The notes: a model not told the origin generated them from the letters alone. Counted from the first letter of the stretch, positions 36,188-49,520 are shown. The stretch: DNA of 64,000 nt from Wurfbainia villosa (GCA_025175895.1 CM045996.1:110287179-110351178), one strand, 5' to 3'. Made by a program: numbers and translations.

Positions 36188-38079
36188 TGTAGGGATTTTC
36201 TATGCAAAATAGCATATGCGCAACGGAAAAATAGGATCCCTTCTAAGTGATCCTTGCGAAAGAAAACCTCGTACAAAAATAAATTTCTCAAAACTTATCT
36301 TATAGGAGAATATTACCTTTGTTGCGTGCCCTTTTTAATCCCGCTTCTCCTTGGGTTCGTTGGATCTTTTAACACGTTCAAATGTCTGTGCCTCTATATG
36401 TATCCACACGAGCAAGCTCTTGTCTCACAAAAGAAACTAGAAGAGCTCTCCTTTACTTCTTGCTAGAGAAGTCCCTAAAGGAGAGGAAGGTAGGGAAAAA
36501 GAGAAAGGAAGAAGAAGACCACTCTTCTTGCTAGCCTACACTCACAAAAGCCACACAACCAAAGCCTCTCACCACCAAGCTCTCTCCAAGCCTCAAGCTT
36601 CACCAAGTTTGGCCGGCCACCCCATGGAGTGTTTTATAGGATTGAAAAAACCTTTCATCTCCTATCACATTCAATGCAATCAATTGCATTGAAACATAAT
36701 CAAACACACTCCTTGTTTGGCCAACCACATGTGGAGAAATTCCAAAGGTCAAAACCCTTTGTCTCCTTCCACCTCATCAAGCTTAGGTGGCATGCTTAGG
36801 TGGCATGCTTATGTGGCATTCATGCATGTTGAATTAATCTTATTAATTCAATAAGCTTATGTTATCATATTGAATTAATCTCATTAAATCAATAAGGTAA
36901 CATATTGAATTAATCTTATTAAATCAATTAAGCTTAGGCTATCATGATAACATATTTATTTAATCTTATTAAATTAGTAAGCTTAGCATATTGAATTAAT
37001 CTCATTAAATCAATAAGCTAAAATTCTCATTAAGCTTAAAGTCTAAAAACCATTTTGTACTTAAGCTCATTCCCAAATTATTCTAGTCAAACTAGAATGC
37101 ACAAATTCTTCTATTCATCATACTCTTTGTGTGTGACCCTATAGGCTCTCATAACGTTGGCGGGATCTAAACTCTTTAGATACACAAGCAATGAGGCATC
37201 TAGCAATACATCATTGCTACCCAAGTTCTACGAAATAAGTCAAGATCCGACTAACCTTTCCGTGACTACTATAATGTATGACCGTGTCCTTCTATCCTTG
37301 ATATCAGTTTGACCAATGAGGCATAGACCGTGTCATCCTCGATCAATCTATGTGTTTCTTGATCCCTGAGTAAACTAACTCAAACAAATGAGCTCAATAT
37401 CTCATATTGACTCATTCGAGCATGGCCATGCATTTTAGTAGTTCTACTCAATCAAGGGGCCCACAGATATCACTCCCGTCATATGGGAGGGATAAATCCC
37501 ATCTACATCACTCACATCCCTCCGCATAATTTGTTATATACCCAGTAATCGCCTTTATGGTCCACCCGGTTACGGGTGACGTTTGACGATACCAAAGTAC
37601 ATAACTCCTTATGTAGGGAACCGTAGTGACTTCAGGTTTGAGGACTATTCATACCAATAGTCACATGAGAAAGTTTATGACACTCATATGACGATCCATG
37701 AAACTTTCTCATGGCGGGTCAGTTTAGTATATATTCTCTAATATATATCCATGTGTCAACTTGATATCATATATTCATGACTTGTGAGATCAAGTCATCA
37801 ATTGACCTACATGCTAGTCTTTATGTATTAATATTGCCCTTGCATATTAATACTTGACTAGGAACATTTAGGAAAGTGTTCTCTATAGCCTCTCATAATC
37901 AATTCTGCCAATTGATGTGCAGTAGATAAGAACCTACTTTTCTAGGGCATTATTATATTTAATTTAGCTGGTACAAGCAAGACGTAAATATAATAACCAA
38001 TCCTTTGCATTTATAGAATATGATACAAAATGTTCCCTATTCAACCATCACATGATTGGTTCTAGGGCTATAACTAACA
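36188..38079 (-). repeat. Solo LTR F
   Basis: 1892 bp from TGTAGGG to CTAACA, flanked by TACCT on both sides, inside the E 3' LTR. No primer site, gag or pol is present, so this is a solo LTR left by LTR-LTR recombination. Minus orientation is inferred from TATAAAA on that strand (36632-36638) and a TTTCCGTTGCGC-like U5 near 36215. It is a different family from the other LTRs here. A 70-residue frame at 36254 is chance. Confidence 0.9.
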
Positions 38080-38084
38080 TACCT

Positions 38085-39024
38085 TTGGATCTAGAGTTTC
38101 ATTTTCATCCATTGGATCTAGGCTTCATGTGGTTTTAATAGGCTACAATAGGGACCATGAGGAGGAGTTGGATCTTGGCCACCCAATGGATCAAGCCCAC
38201 ATAAAGTCTGATCCATTAATGATAATCCAATCCACTAAAGGATTATCATTGATCTACCTCACCAACCCCCATAAGTTAATATGGGCTCCATATATTATTT
38301 GTATATTTTTCTCTCCGTATTTAAGATCTCGAATGTCCGTCGATTAATTAATTTACTAACCATTAATTAATCAACATCTAACTCCATGAGTAGTACCACT
38401 CAACCTTTTCATCATGCCGGACCAAGTCCACTTGTAGGGTTTACATGATGAACCTTATGAGCTTCTCAAGGGGACGTCATCATCCTAATAGATAGGACAC
38501 AGTTTCCTTCTATAATCAATGGTACACCATATAAATAATATCATTTTCCAACTTACCGAGCCTATCGATTTAATCTATAAATCTCGCCCATTGGTAAATC
38601 AAAGAAATGAATACTAAGTATATGTGTCCGTTATTATATCGGGATTAAGAGCATGTACAATATAATATCTGAGGTCCGAATCGATTATGTAGTCAGCAAT
38701 AAATCGAATTACCTCTAAGTCGGTCCTGCTCAATACACACAAAGTGTACTAGTATGATTCTATGGTCAAGACAAACCAATACCAAATCACACTACAACCA
38801 TACCAATGGTTTGTTCAAAGCCATCTCGATTGTGAGCCTATACTTATACTTTACAAGGAACATATAACATGATCTCCTGTGTGACACCACACACCATGTT
38901 ATCTATAATGTAATGTTTTAGACAATATGCATCACCATAAATATGCAAACAATGATCATGTGATTCTTATTTCAAAATAAAGATGTTCATACAAAAGATA
39001 GACTTTTCAGTATACATCCCAACA
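38085..39024 (-). repeat. E 3' LTR, second part
   Basis: Resumes after TACCT (38080-38084) with TTGGATCTAGAG, matching 58617 onward, and ends (plus) CCCAACA next to a purine tract (39025-39034, minus strand). Confidence 0.92.
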
Positions 39025-39059
39025 ATCTCCCACTTATACTAAAAGACTATGTTGTCCTC

Positions 39060-41479
39060 AAACTATTATACATCTGATTCCCATTCCCTACACATGCCTA
39101 TCAAAAGCTCTCGCTGGAAGGGCCTTAGTGAAAGGATCTGCCAAGTTATCCTCCGATGCAATCTTGGCCACAGCAACTTCTCCTCTCTTTACGATTTCTC
39201 TTATCAGGTGGTACTTGAGCTCTATGTGTTTACTTGCCTTATGGGCTCGTGGTTCCTTCGAGTTTTTAACTGCACCACTATTATCACAATAAATTGTGAT
39301 AGTTCTGGGCAAATCAGGAATCACATCCAACTCCATCAAGAAGTTCCTGAGCCACACAACTTCTTTGGTCGCCTCAGAGGATGCCACATACTCAACTTCC
39401 ATGGTGGAGTCCGCCACGCATTTCTGCTTGACACTCCTCAATACAATGGCTCCACCTCCCAAAGTAAACACAAAACCTAAGGTAGACTTACTGTTATCCC
39501 TATCTGATTGGAAGTTGGAATTTGTATAACCCACAGGGAGTAATTGGTCTACCTGGTAAACTAGCATATAATCCCTAGTCCTTCTTAGGTACTTCAATAT
39601 ATGCTTCGCCACAATCCAATATCCCTGTCCTGGATTACTCTGATATCTGCTGACCATGCGCATGGCAAAGCAGATATTTGGTCTCGTACATAGCATCGCA
39701 TATATGAGGCTTCCTACTGCCGAAGCATAAGGAACCGCCTTCATCTCCTCTATCTCCTCAGACGTTCTAGGACACATCTCCTTAGATAAAGGAACTCCAT
39801 GGCTGAAAGGTAGAAAACCCTTCTTGGAGTTTTGCATGCTAAAACGATCCATAATGGTGTCTATGTATGAAGCTTGAGATAAGCACAACACCCTTTTCTT
39901 GCAATCCCTTATAACCTTGATCCCAAGGATGTGTCCCACTTCTCCCAAGTCCTTCATATCAAACTTTTTGGACAACCATACCCTTACGTCCGATAACACC
40001 TTGACATTGTTGTCAATTAACAAAATATCATCTACGTATAGTACAAGAAATACCACTATGTTTCCATCACATCTCTTGTATACACAAGACTCATCCGGAC
40101 TTTGAATAAATCCATAAGACTGGATTGCCTCATCAAAGCGGATGTTCCAAGACCTCGAAGCTTGCTTCAATCCATAAATGGATCGATTTAGCTTACACAC
40201 AAGATGCTCTTTGCCCTTTGCAATGAATCCCTCTAGTTGCTTCATATAGATGTTTTCCTCAAGACTTCCATTAAGGAAAGCTGTCTTGACATCCATCTGT
40301 CACACCTCATAATCCATATGAGTTGCAATGCTTAAGAGAATCTAGATAGACTTAAGCATGGCCACCGGCGAAAAGGTTTCCTCATAATCGATACCCTCTT
40401 TCTGAGTATACCCCTTCTCAATAAGCCTCACTTTGAAGGTCTCAACCTTCCCATCTATTCCTCTCTTTCTTTTGTAGATCCACTTGCATCCAATGGTTTT
40501 TACACCATTGGGTGGTTCTACTAGCTTCCAGACCTGATTTGAATGCATAGATTCAATCTCAGCATTCATTGCACTTTGCCAAGATACTGCATCTTTATCT
40601 TGGATTGCCTCGTCATATGTCCAGGGATTAGGTTCATGTTCACCAGGGACCAAAGCAGAAGATTCTCCCAAAAACATGAATCTATCAGGCTATCTCACAA
40701 CCCTCCCACTACAACGAGGTATCACCTGTGTATCCTCTGTGACACGCAGTGTAGTGACTTGTGGTATTTCCTCTTGTACCAGTGGAATTGAAGAAGTGAC
40801 TTCCCCTTTCAATTCCTCCAGAACAATCTTACTCATGGGCTTGTGGTTCATCACATAGTCTTTTTCTAGAAATCTGACGTTCGTGCTAACGATCACCCTC
40901 TGATCTCTAGGACTATAAAATAAACCACCTTTCGTTCCTCTAGGATAGCCAACGAACATGCGCACTTCTGTACGGGGTTCCAACTTACTAGCATCTGCCT
41001 TCAGCACATGTGCTGGACTCCCCCAAATCCGAATATGTCTTAGACTAGGCTTTCGCCCAGTCCATAATTCTGTGGGAGTAGAAGGCACTGATTTAGATGG
41101 GACCAAGTTCATAATATACACTATCGTATCTAGAGCATATCCTCAGAATGAATCTGGCAACTCAGAAACAACTCATCATCGATCTAATTATCTCCATAAT
41201 AGTCCTATTCCTTCGCTCTGCTACACCAATCTGCTGGGGTGTGTCAGGTGCAGACAATTGGGATTGAATCTCAGCCTCTGATAAGTAATTCCTAAACTCT
41301 CCCAAGAGGTACTCACCACCACGATCAAATCATAGTGTCTTGATACTTTTACCTTGACATTTCTCCGCATCAACCTTGAATTCTTTGAACTTGTCAAACC
41401 ATTCAGACATGTGGCGCATCATGTAAATGTATCCATATCTCGAATAATCACCTATAAAAGAGACGAAATACTAAAAACC
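39060..41479 (-). pseudogene. E pol, 3' part: integrase end, reverse transcriptase, RNase H
   Basis: Reading from 41479 down, the integrase end is degraded (a stop in LRSDR near 41330, and VAERRNRT at 41200-41225). From 41121 to 39088 a single frame holds the linker, reverse transcriptase with QMDVKTAFLNG and LYVDDILL (near 40030), and RNase H. The end motif is NLADPFTKALP. Its stops are TAG 40690-40692 (Gln), TAG 40342-40344 and TGA 40300-40302 (Trp, same position as in A). The catalytic YVDD is intact. The absence of indels across 2 kb suggests decay mainly by substitution. Confidence 0.9.
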
Positions 41480-41990
41480 ACCTCTGTAACGCCCGTAAAA
41501 TTTCTATAAATTTTATAAGAATTTTTGCATGATCATATGGGCTTTTATGAGGGCTCTTCCAAAAATAAAAGAAATAGAGCCAAAAAGGATGCATGGCCCA
41601 GGAATTAAACCCCAAATCTCTAGTAGATAGCTAAACCCTAAGATGCATCCAATAACCAGAAGCCCAGCAGGGTTGTGCTATTAGAAGGGTATAGGAAATG
41701 ATAGATAAGGGTAAGGGAGGCTAAGGGACACCATCAAGTGAATAAATAGGGGAATGAGGAGACATGAGAAACCAAAGTTGGCATCCTCTCCTTCTCTTCT
41801 TCTTCCTCACTGAAACCCTACTCCTTCCCCTCTTCCATTTTCCGAAAACTAACCAAGCAAGAAGAAGGCTATAGTTTGGCATCACTTAGGGTATTTTCCA
41901 ACTATTAACAAAGCGAAGGATGTAAGTATCCCCTCACCTGCATAAAAGTTGTTTCGATTGATGTTATTAAGAAAAAAAACCTTACATGAA

Positions 41991-42618
41991 ACTTTCGGCC
42001 AAGACCATTCCTTATGTTTTCCATGATGATCCATGCTATACATTGTATGAATATGATGATAATAGGTTTCTAAATAGGTTTGGTTAAGTGTTTGATCTTA
42101 AAAGCTTCATAAACTTTTGGCCAAGACCATTCCTTATGTTTTCCATGATGATCCATGCTATACTTTGTATGAATATGATGATAATATGTTTATAAATAGG
42201 TTTGGTTAAGTGTTTGATCTTAAAAGCTTCATAAACTTTCGGCCAAGACCATTCCTTATGTTTTCCATGATGATCCATGCTATACTTTGTATGAATATGA
42301 TGATAATAGGTTTCTAAATGATAATAGGTTTTTAAACAGGTTTGGTTAAGTGTTTGATCTTAAAAGCTTCATGAACTTTCGGCCAAGACCATTCCTTATG
42401 TTTTTCCATGATGATCCATGCTATACTTTGTATGAATATGATGATAATAGGTTTCTAGATAGGTTTGGTTAAGTGTTGGATCTTAAAAGCTTCATGAACT
42501 TTCGGCCAAGACCATTCCTCATGCTTCCCATGATGATCTATGCTATACTTTGTATGAATATGATGGTAATAGATTTCTAAATAGGTTTGGTTAAGCGTTT
42601 GATCTCCAACCTTCATGA
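41991..42618 (+). repeat. 122-bp tandem repeat, 5 units (G 5' LTR)
   Basis: Units start at ACTTTCGGCCAAGACC at 41991, 42113, 42235, 42375 and 42498. Unit 3 has an extra 18 bp from a local duplication. More diverged units with CTCTCGGCCAAG continue at about 42619, 42765 and 42893. The 3' LTR has six good units. Confidence 0.9.
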
Positions 42619-43429
42619 AACTCTCGGCCAAGTCCCCTTTTTGACCCCTAATGGTTTTCTATGCTATGCTCTAGATGTGTTCATGCTATGTTTTGATGTT
42701 AGATGAAGATAACATGTTGTAGCTAAACTAAATTTAAGTGGTTGATCTTTAAAGCTCCTTGAAACATTCGGCCAAGACCCATTTAGGTCTATCATGCCAT
42801 GATATATAAGTTGTCATGTTATGTTTGAATGTAGATGAGGGTAACATGTGATAGCTAAGATAGATTTAAGAAATGGATCTTTGGATTCCTTGAAGCTCTC
42901 GGTCAAGGCTCATTTAAACTCCTAAAGGGCCTTCCATGCCATGATTTATATGTGATAGAATTAATATGTGGTTAGTTAGATCATGTACAAGTTGTTTAGG
43001 GTTTAAAATTTTGGTAGAACTCCATGAAGTTTTGATCACACCATGTTATGCTTGTTCATGATGTTTATGCCATGCCCTATATGTGTGTGATGTTAGTATG
43101 ATGTTAAGTAGATCTTACACAAGTTGTTTAGCATGTAAACTCCTAAGAACCCTCCCTTAGGGTTTCGACCAGCCCATGTACATGCCCTCTACTAAGTCCT
43201 CCATGCCATGCTACATGTAGAAAAAGATGCAAATATGATGTTAGTTAGATTTTATGATAGCATGATTGGTTGATGTCACTACCTTATATCCATGTTAATT
43301 GTATGAATGTATGATTAGGTTATGCTCATTATCCATGTTAATTGTATGAATGTATGATTAGGTTATGCTCATTGCCAAGTAAATTGTATGAATGTATGAT
43401 TATGTTATGCTCATTGCCATACTAATTAT

Positions 43430-43700
43430 ATGAGTAAATGGTATGTTGTGAAGAAGGAAACATGATATGTTATAAAGAAGGAACATGCTATGTTATGAAA
43501 AGAAATATGATATGTTATGAAGAAAGAAACATGATATGTTATAAAGAAGGGATATGCTATGTTATGAAAAGAAATATGATATGTTATGAAGAAGGAACAC
43601 GAAATGCTATGAAGAAGAAACATGATATGCCATGATAAGGAACATGATATGTTTATGAAAAGAAATATGATATGTTATGATAAGGAACATGGTATGCTAT
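43430..43700 (+). repeat. Short GATATGTTATGAA-type tandem repeats (G 5' LTR)
   Basis: Purine-rich direct repeats based on GATATGTTATGAA and AAGAAGGAA, about 17-38 bp apart. They recur in the 3' LTR at about 51570-51835. They create artificial open frames on both strands. Confidence 0.85.
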
Positions 43701-44739
43701 TTTACTTTCTGCATGGCTTGTACCAGGACCCTAATAAGGTCCAAGGGATGGGCTCCTACGTGTCCCTGGGTCGACGGTTGTAGTACGGACTCAGTACGGG
43801 ATGAGCTCCCAGATGCCCTAGGTCGACAGTCATAAGTACGGGCTTAGGATGGGCTTCTATGTTATGTTGCCCCTAGGCCGATGGACATAGTACGGGCCTA
43901 GTACTCTAGTGGGTTCGGGATTAGCTACCTCGGGTCTATTAGGGATGCACGCTATGATGATGATGTATGTGGTACAATGTCGGGCCCAATATGTTGAGAT
44001 TATGTTTAAGTACCTATAATATATATGTTTTCAAAGAGCATCTTGCATATACCTTTATTTCATGTCTAGATCATTATGAGGTTATTATGCATGTTATACT
44101 TGCTTATGTTCTGGTATGTCTATATGCATGTTATGCTTGTTTATGTTCTTGAATGTTTATATGAATGTTATGGTTATGTTTTGGTACGTTTATATGCATG
44201 TTGTGCTTGCTTATGTTCTTGAATGTTTATATGAATGTTATGCTTATGTTCTGGTATGTTTATATGCATGTTATACTGTCTTATGTTCTTGAATGTTTAT
44301 ATGAATGTTATGCTTGTATGAGCTTATATGATCATGTCACTACTCTATGCTTAATGCCCCGACGATGGTTTTTGTGAGTAGGACAGGATCTTACTAAGCC
44401 TATGTGCTTATAGTTTTATGATCCCTTGTATTGTAGATAAGGGTAAAGAATGACTAAACTAAAGGGAGCAGTAGGAGGGGCAAAGTGTTTGTGGTAGTGG
44501 CATGGTGGAGGAGATTTGTTTATGCTTTCCGTACTTATGCACGTTTTCTTTAAGTTGAATGTCATGAACTGGAACTAAGTATTTATGAAATGATGATGCA
44601 TGCTTATGTTTAAAAGAAAGAAAAAAAAAAGTTTAAAGTCTTCCACTGTAAGAAGTATATGTAGTCTTCCGCTGTAATGCATGTGTGTATGATCACGTCG
44701 CGCCGCCCTCCGAACCCCTGGAATCGCCCTCTGACAGGT

Positions 44740-44752
44740 TGATATCATAGCA
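44740..44752 (+). other. G primer-binding site (degenerate)
   Basis: TGATATCATAGCA just after the LTR resembles the TGGTATCATAGC-type site of plant chromoviruses, with a G-to-A change. About 200 bp of leader without features follow up to gag. Confidence 0.6.
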
Positions 44753-44961
44753 GATCTGCCTTTCCACTACACACACATCAAGCTCCAATCCTACCGCTCC
44801 AAGTAAGAAATTATATGCCTACTTTATTTCTGTTCATGTACGATAAGAAATGCTTTTAGCTTAAATATGCATGAAAATATGTACGATAAGCTTATGCTAT
44901 CCTTAGTTTAAATACGCATAGATAAATGAATGATAATCTTATACTAACCTTACTCTAATAT

Positions 44962-45960
44962 ATGAAGATAAACATGATTGGGAAACGCAGTAGTAGGGTC
45001 AATGAGATAGCACCCTCAGCTGACCTTACGCATGTGGTTACTGAACTCCAGCGTCAAGTCACAGAGCAACAACAAGTGATAAATGCCTTAATGAATCAGC
45101 GAGGAAACCCTACCGCCCCACCAGCAGGCCCTGGCCCGATAGTCCGACAAGAAGCTTACCTAATCCAGTGGCAGAGGCTGAAGCTGAAAAATTTCTCTGG
45201 TACTGGTGAACCATGGGATGCCTAGGCCTGGTTCAAGACTGTGGAAAGCATCATAGAGCTACTGGACTGGCCTGAATGTGAGAAGATTAAGTGCGCGTCA
45301 TTTTGCCTTTCGGGAGATGCCCGAATGTGGTGGGAAAGGGTTAAGGCAAAGAGGTAAGTGAATCAGATGAGATGGACGGACTTTGAATACGAATTTTTTG
45401 AAGAATTTTTCCATATGCGAGTGACAAACAAGCATTACGACGAGTTCACTAGGTTCCGACAAGGTGATCTATCAATTAGTGAAGCTGTGAAGAGATTCAA
45501 CCGACTTGCACGCCTATGCCTAGAGTTGGTCAGTACAGAAAGAGAAAGGGTCATACTCATGCTGAAGATGCTCCGACCCGAGATAGCTCTGAACATGGCC
45601 GGCGAAGTTCATAGACCACAGACCGCAGAGGAGCTGTTTAGTAGTGCCTTGATTACCGAACATTACCTGAACAACATTAACCAGCAAAAGAGGGCACTTA
45701 GTGAAGGCAGGAGTCAAGCCCAGTCAGGAGGTCAGAGAACCCAGAGTACTTGGAAAGGGAACCACACTGGCAAGAGAAAGCAACGGGATGACTCTAAAGG
45801 TGGTCCAGCGAACAAGCATCCCAAGATCCCTCTGTGTGCTACATGTGGGAAGATACATCCTGGAGTATGCTACCGGGGCACAAATAGATGCTACAACTGT
45901 GGACGGGAAGGGCATAGAGTCAAGGACTGCCCTATTCAGGTTCAAGCACCTCCTCAGTAG
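44962..45960 (+). pseudogene. G gag
   Basis: ATG at 44962 begins a gypsy Gag read in one frame. It has an N-terminal coiled-coil-like stretch (VTELQRQVTEQQQVINALM) and the retrotransposon gag domain (about 45180-45600: LKNFSGTGEPWDA, FLSGDARMWW-type, RWTDFEYEFFEEFF). A CCHC knuckle follows (CYNCGREGHRVKDC, about 45892-45933). In-frame stops are TAG 45223-45225, TAA 45355-45357 and TAG 45958-45960; they replace codons without moving the frame. Gag and pol are one frame in this family, so the last stop is probably also a mutation. Confidence 0.9.
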
Positions 45961-48744
45961 TATGCCCAGTACAGGGGTGCTCCTCCATAGCTACACCAGA
46001 TGCAGGCTGCAATCGAAGGTACCCCGATAAGTCAAGAGAGATTGGAAGCCCCGCCAGTTATGACAGATGCCAGGGTATTCTCTCTCACCCAAGAAGATGT
46101 GGCGAACGCTTCTACAGTTGTCACAGGTCAGATATTTATTTTCTGTTAGCATGCTACTGCATTATTTGATACTGGGGAAACACATTCGTTTGTTTCTACA
46201 CCTTTCACAAAAAAGATGGACATACTACCACAAGCTTTGGATCGCAAGTTCTTAACCACCCTGCCCTCGGGAGAAGTAATGCCCTCTACTCATATGCTGC
46301 GAGCCGCACCCATTAGAATTGCAGACAGAGAACTCTACTGTGATCTGATAGTGCTCGACATGCAAGATTATGATATTATATTGGGCATGGATTTCTTAAG
46401 CAAGTACGGTGCTTCGATCGAGTGCCGTAAAAGAAAAGTGGTCTTCCATCCGGAGGCAGAACCTATGTTTGAATTTATTGGAGAGCCAAGGAAAAGAATC
46501 AATAAATTTCTATCAGCTCTACAGGCGTGCAAGATGTTAGACAGTGGATGCACTGGGTTTCTAGCACATGTGGTTGATACAAGTCCGAGAGCGAAGCTAG
46601 CAGATGTCAGAGTTGTATGCAACTACCCATAGGTATTCCCAATTGAACTACCAGGGTTATCCCCTCATAGAGATATTGAATTTGAGATCGAATTGATTCC
46701 TGGTACTAACCCAATCTCTAAAGCACCTTACCGTATGGCACCGGCTGAATTGAAGGAACTTCAGGGACAGCTATAAGAGTTACTCGACAAGGGACTCATA
46801 CGCCCAAGTCGCTCTCCATGGGGAGCTCCAGTACTGTTGGTGAAGAAGAAAGATGGGTCTATGTAAATGTGCATAGACTACCGAGCGCTAAATAATGTGA
46901 CGATCAAGAACATGTACCCTTTACCGCGGATTGACGACTTGTTCGACCAGCTAAAGGGTGCCATCGTCTTCTCTAAGATTGACCTGAGGTTTGGCTATCA
47001 TCAAGTGAAAGTGAAACCAGATGATATACCAAAGACGGCTTTCCGAACAAGATACGGATATTATGAGTTCGTAGTTATGCCCTTCGGAGTGACGAATGCA
47101 CCTGCTAGGTTCATGGATCTAATGAATCGGGTATTCTCAGCATTCCTCGATAAATTTGCAATTGTTTTCATTGACGATATACTGATATATTCGAGAACTC
47201 AAGAAGAGCATGCAGAACACCTGAATATGGTATTACAAATTCTTCGGGAAAAGCAGCTGTATTCAAAGTTCTCCAAATGCAAATTCTGGCTCGATCAAGT
47301 ATCATTTTTGGGTCACGTTATATCTAAGCACGGAGTGATGGTAGACCCAATAAAGATTGAAGCTGTGAGTAACTGGAACAGACCAAAGAATGCCAGCGAG
47401 ATCAGAAGCTTTCTTGGGCTAGCAAGCTACTACATGAAGTTTGTAGAGAACTTCTCTAGAATTGCAGCCCCTATGACAGTCCTCATCAGAAAGAACAAAA
47501 AATATGAATGAACGGACACCTACGAGAAGAGTTTCACAGAATTGAAAAAGAGACTGACCAGCGCTCCAATCCTTGCTCTTCCGGACAGTAACAAAGGCTT
47601 CAACATGTACAGCGACGCTTCCAAGTTGGGACTTGGAGTTGTACTCATGCAGAATGGTAAGGTCATTGCCTATGCCTCTAGGGAACTCAAGGAACATGAA
47701 AGGAATTATCCCACTCATGATCTAGAGCTAGCGGTCATGGTCTTTGCTCTCAAAACATGGAGGCATTATCTATATGGAGCTCAGTGTAGGATTTATACAG
47801 ACCACCAGAGTCTGAAATATTTCTTCACACAGAAGGACCTAAACATGAGACAACGCAGATGGCTCGAGCTCATCAAGGATTATGACTGCGAGATCTTCTA
47901 CCATCTAGGAAAAGCAAACAAGGTGGCCGATGCACTCAGCAGGAAGTCCTGTGCCACCTTGATGTCTCTATCGGTATTATCTCGGCTCTTAGAAAAGGAA
48001 ATTATGTGTTACGGGGTTGAAATCATTTCCGGACAGCTTTCTACCATGACAATAGCACCGACGCTATTCGACGATATATTGGAAAAGCAAGATCGTGACC
48101 CAAGCATTCAAAGAATCAAGCAAGAGGTCCTAGAAGGAAAGGATGATGGGTTTCATATCTCTGATAGTGGAGTACTCTACCTCAGGGATCACTTGTGTAT
48201 TCCCGATGATCCAGAATTACAGAAGAAAATATTTGAGGAAGCTCATGGAACCCCCTATGCGATGCATCCTGGATCCACCAAGATGTACCAAGATCTGAAG
48301 GGGAAGTTTTGGTGGTTTGGTATGAAAAGAGATGTGGCTCAAGATGTGTCAAGACTACCGACCTACAGAGGGTTAAAAGCGAACACCGAGACTGGTGGAA
48401 CACTGCAGCCAATCCAAATTTCAGAATGGAAATGGGAAGATATTTCCATGGATTTCATCTCAGGACTTCCCAAGATGATGAATGGATATGATGTTATATG
48501 GGTAATTGTGGACAGATTGACGAAGTTTGCCCACTTCTTAGCAATCAAGATGATCTATTCGACTGAGCAACTGGCTCAATTATATGCTAAGGAAATTATC
48601 AGATTACATGGGATTCCTAAAACCATCATTTCTGACAGAGATGGTCATTTTATTTCCCATTTTTGGGAATATGTTCAGAAGGCCCTCGCACGGCTATTAT
48701 TCAAGATCGCCTTCCATCCTCGTGTGAATGCACCGAAAGGGTGA
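45961..48744 (+). pseudogene. G pol: protease, reverse transcriptase, RNase H, integrase start
   Basis: It continues the gag frame. Protease ALFDTGETHSF lies near 46160. Reverse transcriptase spans about 46680-47400 (LLVKKKDGSM, MCIDYRALN, VMPFGVTNAPARF, catalytic FIDDILIYS). RNase H is at 47540-47930 (MYSDASKLGLG, YTDHQSLKYF, VADALSRKS). Integrase starts after 48200 with HPGSTKMYQDLKGKFWW, but the usual CxxC of its zinc finger reads RLPTYRG. Asp residues of the core are present in MDFISGLP and SDRDGHF. Stops: 45988, 46147, 46630, 46774, 46864 and 47509 (first bases). A frameshift near 48730 breaks the integrase core. Confidence 0.9.
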
Positions 48745-49484
48745 ATCAAGTACTGGAGGATATGTTATGAGCTTGTGCTTTGGATTTCAAAGGGAGCTGG
48801 TGTCGATACTTATGCTTGGCAGAATTCGCCTACAATAATAGTTACCAAGCTACTATTGGAATGGCACCCTACGAGGCTCTATACAGGAGGAAATGTAGAT
48901 CTCCTATATGCTGGTATGAGGGTGGTGAAAAGAAGGGGATGGGACTTCAAACAGATTTTATTGACGACACCACCCGAGCTATACAGAACATCCGCCAAAG
49001 AATTGAAACTGCTCAGATCCGACAAAAGAGCTATGCAGATATTCGGCGTAGACCGTTAGAATTCGAAGTCAGGGATCTGGTATTCCTCAAAGTGGCCCCT
49101 ATGAAGGGAGTAATGAGATTCGGAAGGAAGGGTAAGCTGAGTCCGCACTATGTGGGACCGTATCCGATATTGAAGAGAGTCGGCAAGGTAGCTTATGAGC
49201 TAGAGCTGCCTCAAGAGATGTCGGCTATTCACAATGTGTTCCACGTTGCGATGCTCAAGAAGTGCATTTCCAGTACGGACCAAGTGATCGAGCCACAAAC
49301 AGTGCAAGTTCAAGAGGACCTGAGTTATGAAAGTCGGCCTATCCAGATACTAGAACAAAAAGTCAAAAGGCTAAGGAATAAAGAGGTGCCCTTAGTGAAG
49401 GACCTGTGGCAAAACTAACGGTACGAAGAAGCTACCTGGGAATGCGAGGAGGACATGAGACAGAAGTACCCAGAGTTGTTCTAA
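48745..49484 (+). pseudogene. G integrase C-terminus and chromodomain-like tail
   Basis: After the shift the third frame carries the integrase core's Glu region (ERVNQVLEDML, then TGA 48768-48770). It goes on through FAYNNSYQATIGMAPYEALYRRKCRSP and the GPY/F domain (SPHYVGPYPILKRVGKVAYELELP). Next is NVFHVAMLKKC and a chromodomain-like end, YESRPIQILEQKVKRLRNKEV to YEEATWECEEDM. A TAA at 49416-49418 lies inside that domain, and the normal end is TAA at about 49482. The chromodomain would steer integration to heterochromatin. Here it is broken, and its first aromatic-cage position is hard to judge. Confidence 0.87.
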
Positions 49485-49520
49485 GTTTTGAGGACGAAAC
49501 TTTTAAAAGGTATGAAGGAC
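49485..49520 (+). other. G 3' untranslated end with purine-rich tract
   Basis: Contains TTGAGGACGAAACTTTTAAA, which is commonly seen before the 3' LTR in Tekay-like elements, and AAAAGGTATGAAGGA, a degraded polypurine tract directly before TGTAACG. Confidence 0.6.

Larger units (their letters stand above)
41485..44736 (+). repeat. G 5' LTR
   Basis: 3252 bp, from TGTAACGCCC to TCTGACA. It contains three internal repeat zones: a 122-bp array (41991-42618), a GATATGTTATGAA-type short array (about 43430-43700) and a TTATATGAATGTTATGCTTATG-like array (about 44090-44320, unit about 50 bp). Reading frames such as 43438-43635 are products of these repeats. Confidence 0.92.

Noticed and set aside
41991..42618. 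CRISPR-like array
   Set aside because: Units are contiguous 122-bp tandem repeats without unique spacers, in a plant retrotransposon LTR.
43438..43635. 65-codon repeat protein (MICYEEGN-like), again at 51580-51777
   Set aside because: Produced by short tandem repeats in the G LTR, open on both strands and lying in a noncoding LTR zone.
44962..49484. Endogenous pararetrovirus
   Set aside because: The gene order with integrase, LTRs and a 5-bp duplication is that of a Ty3/gypsy element; no movement or virion-associated protein is seen.
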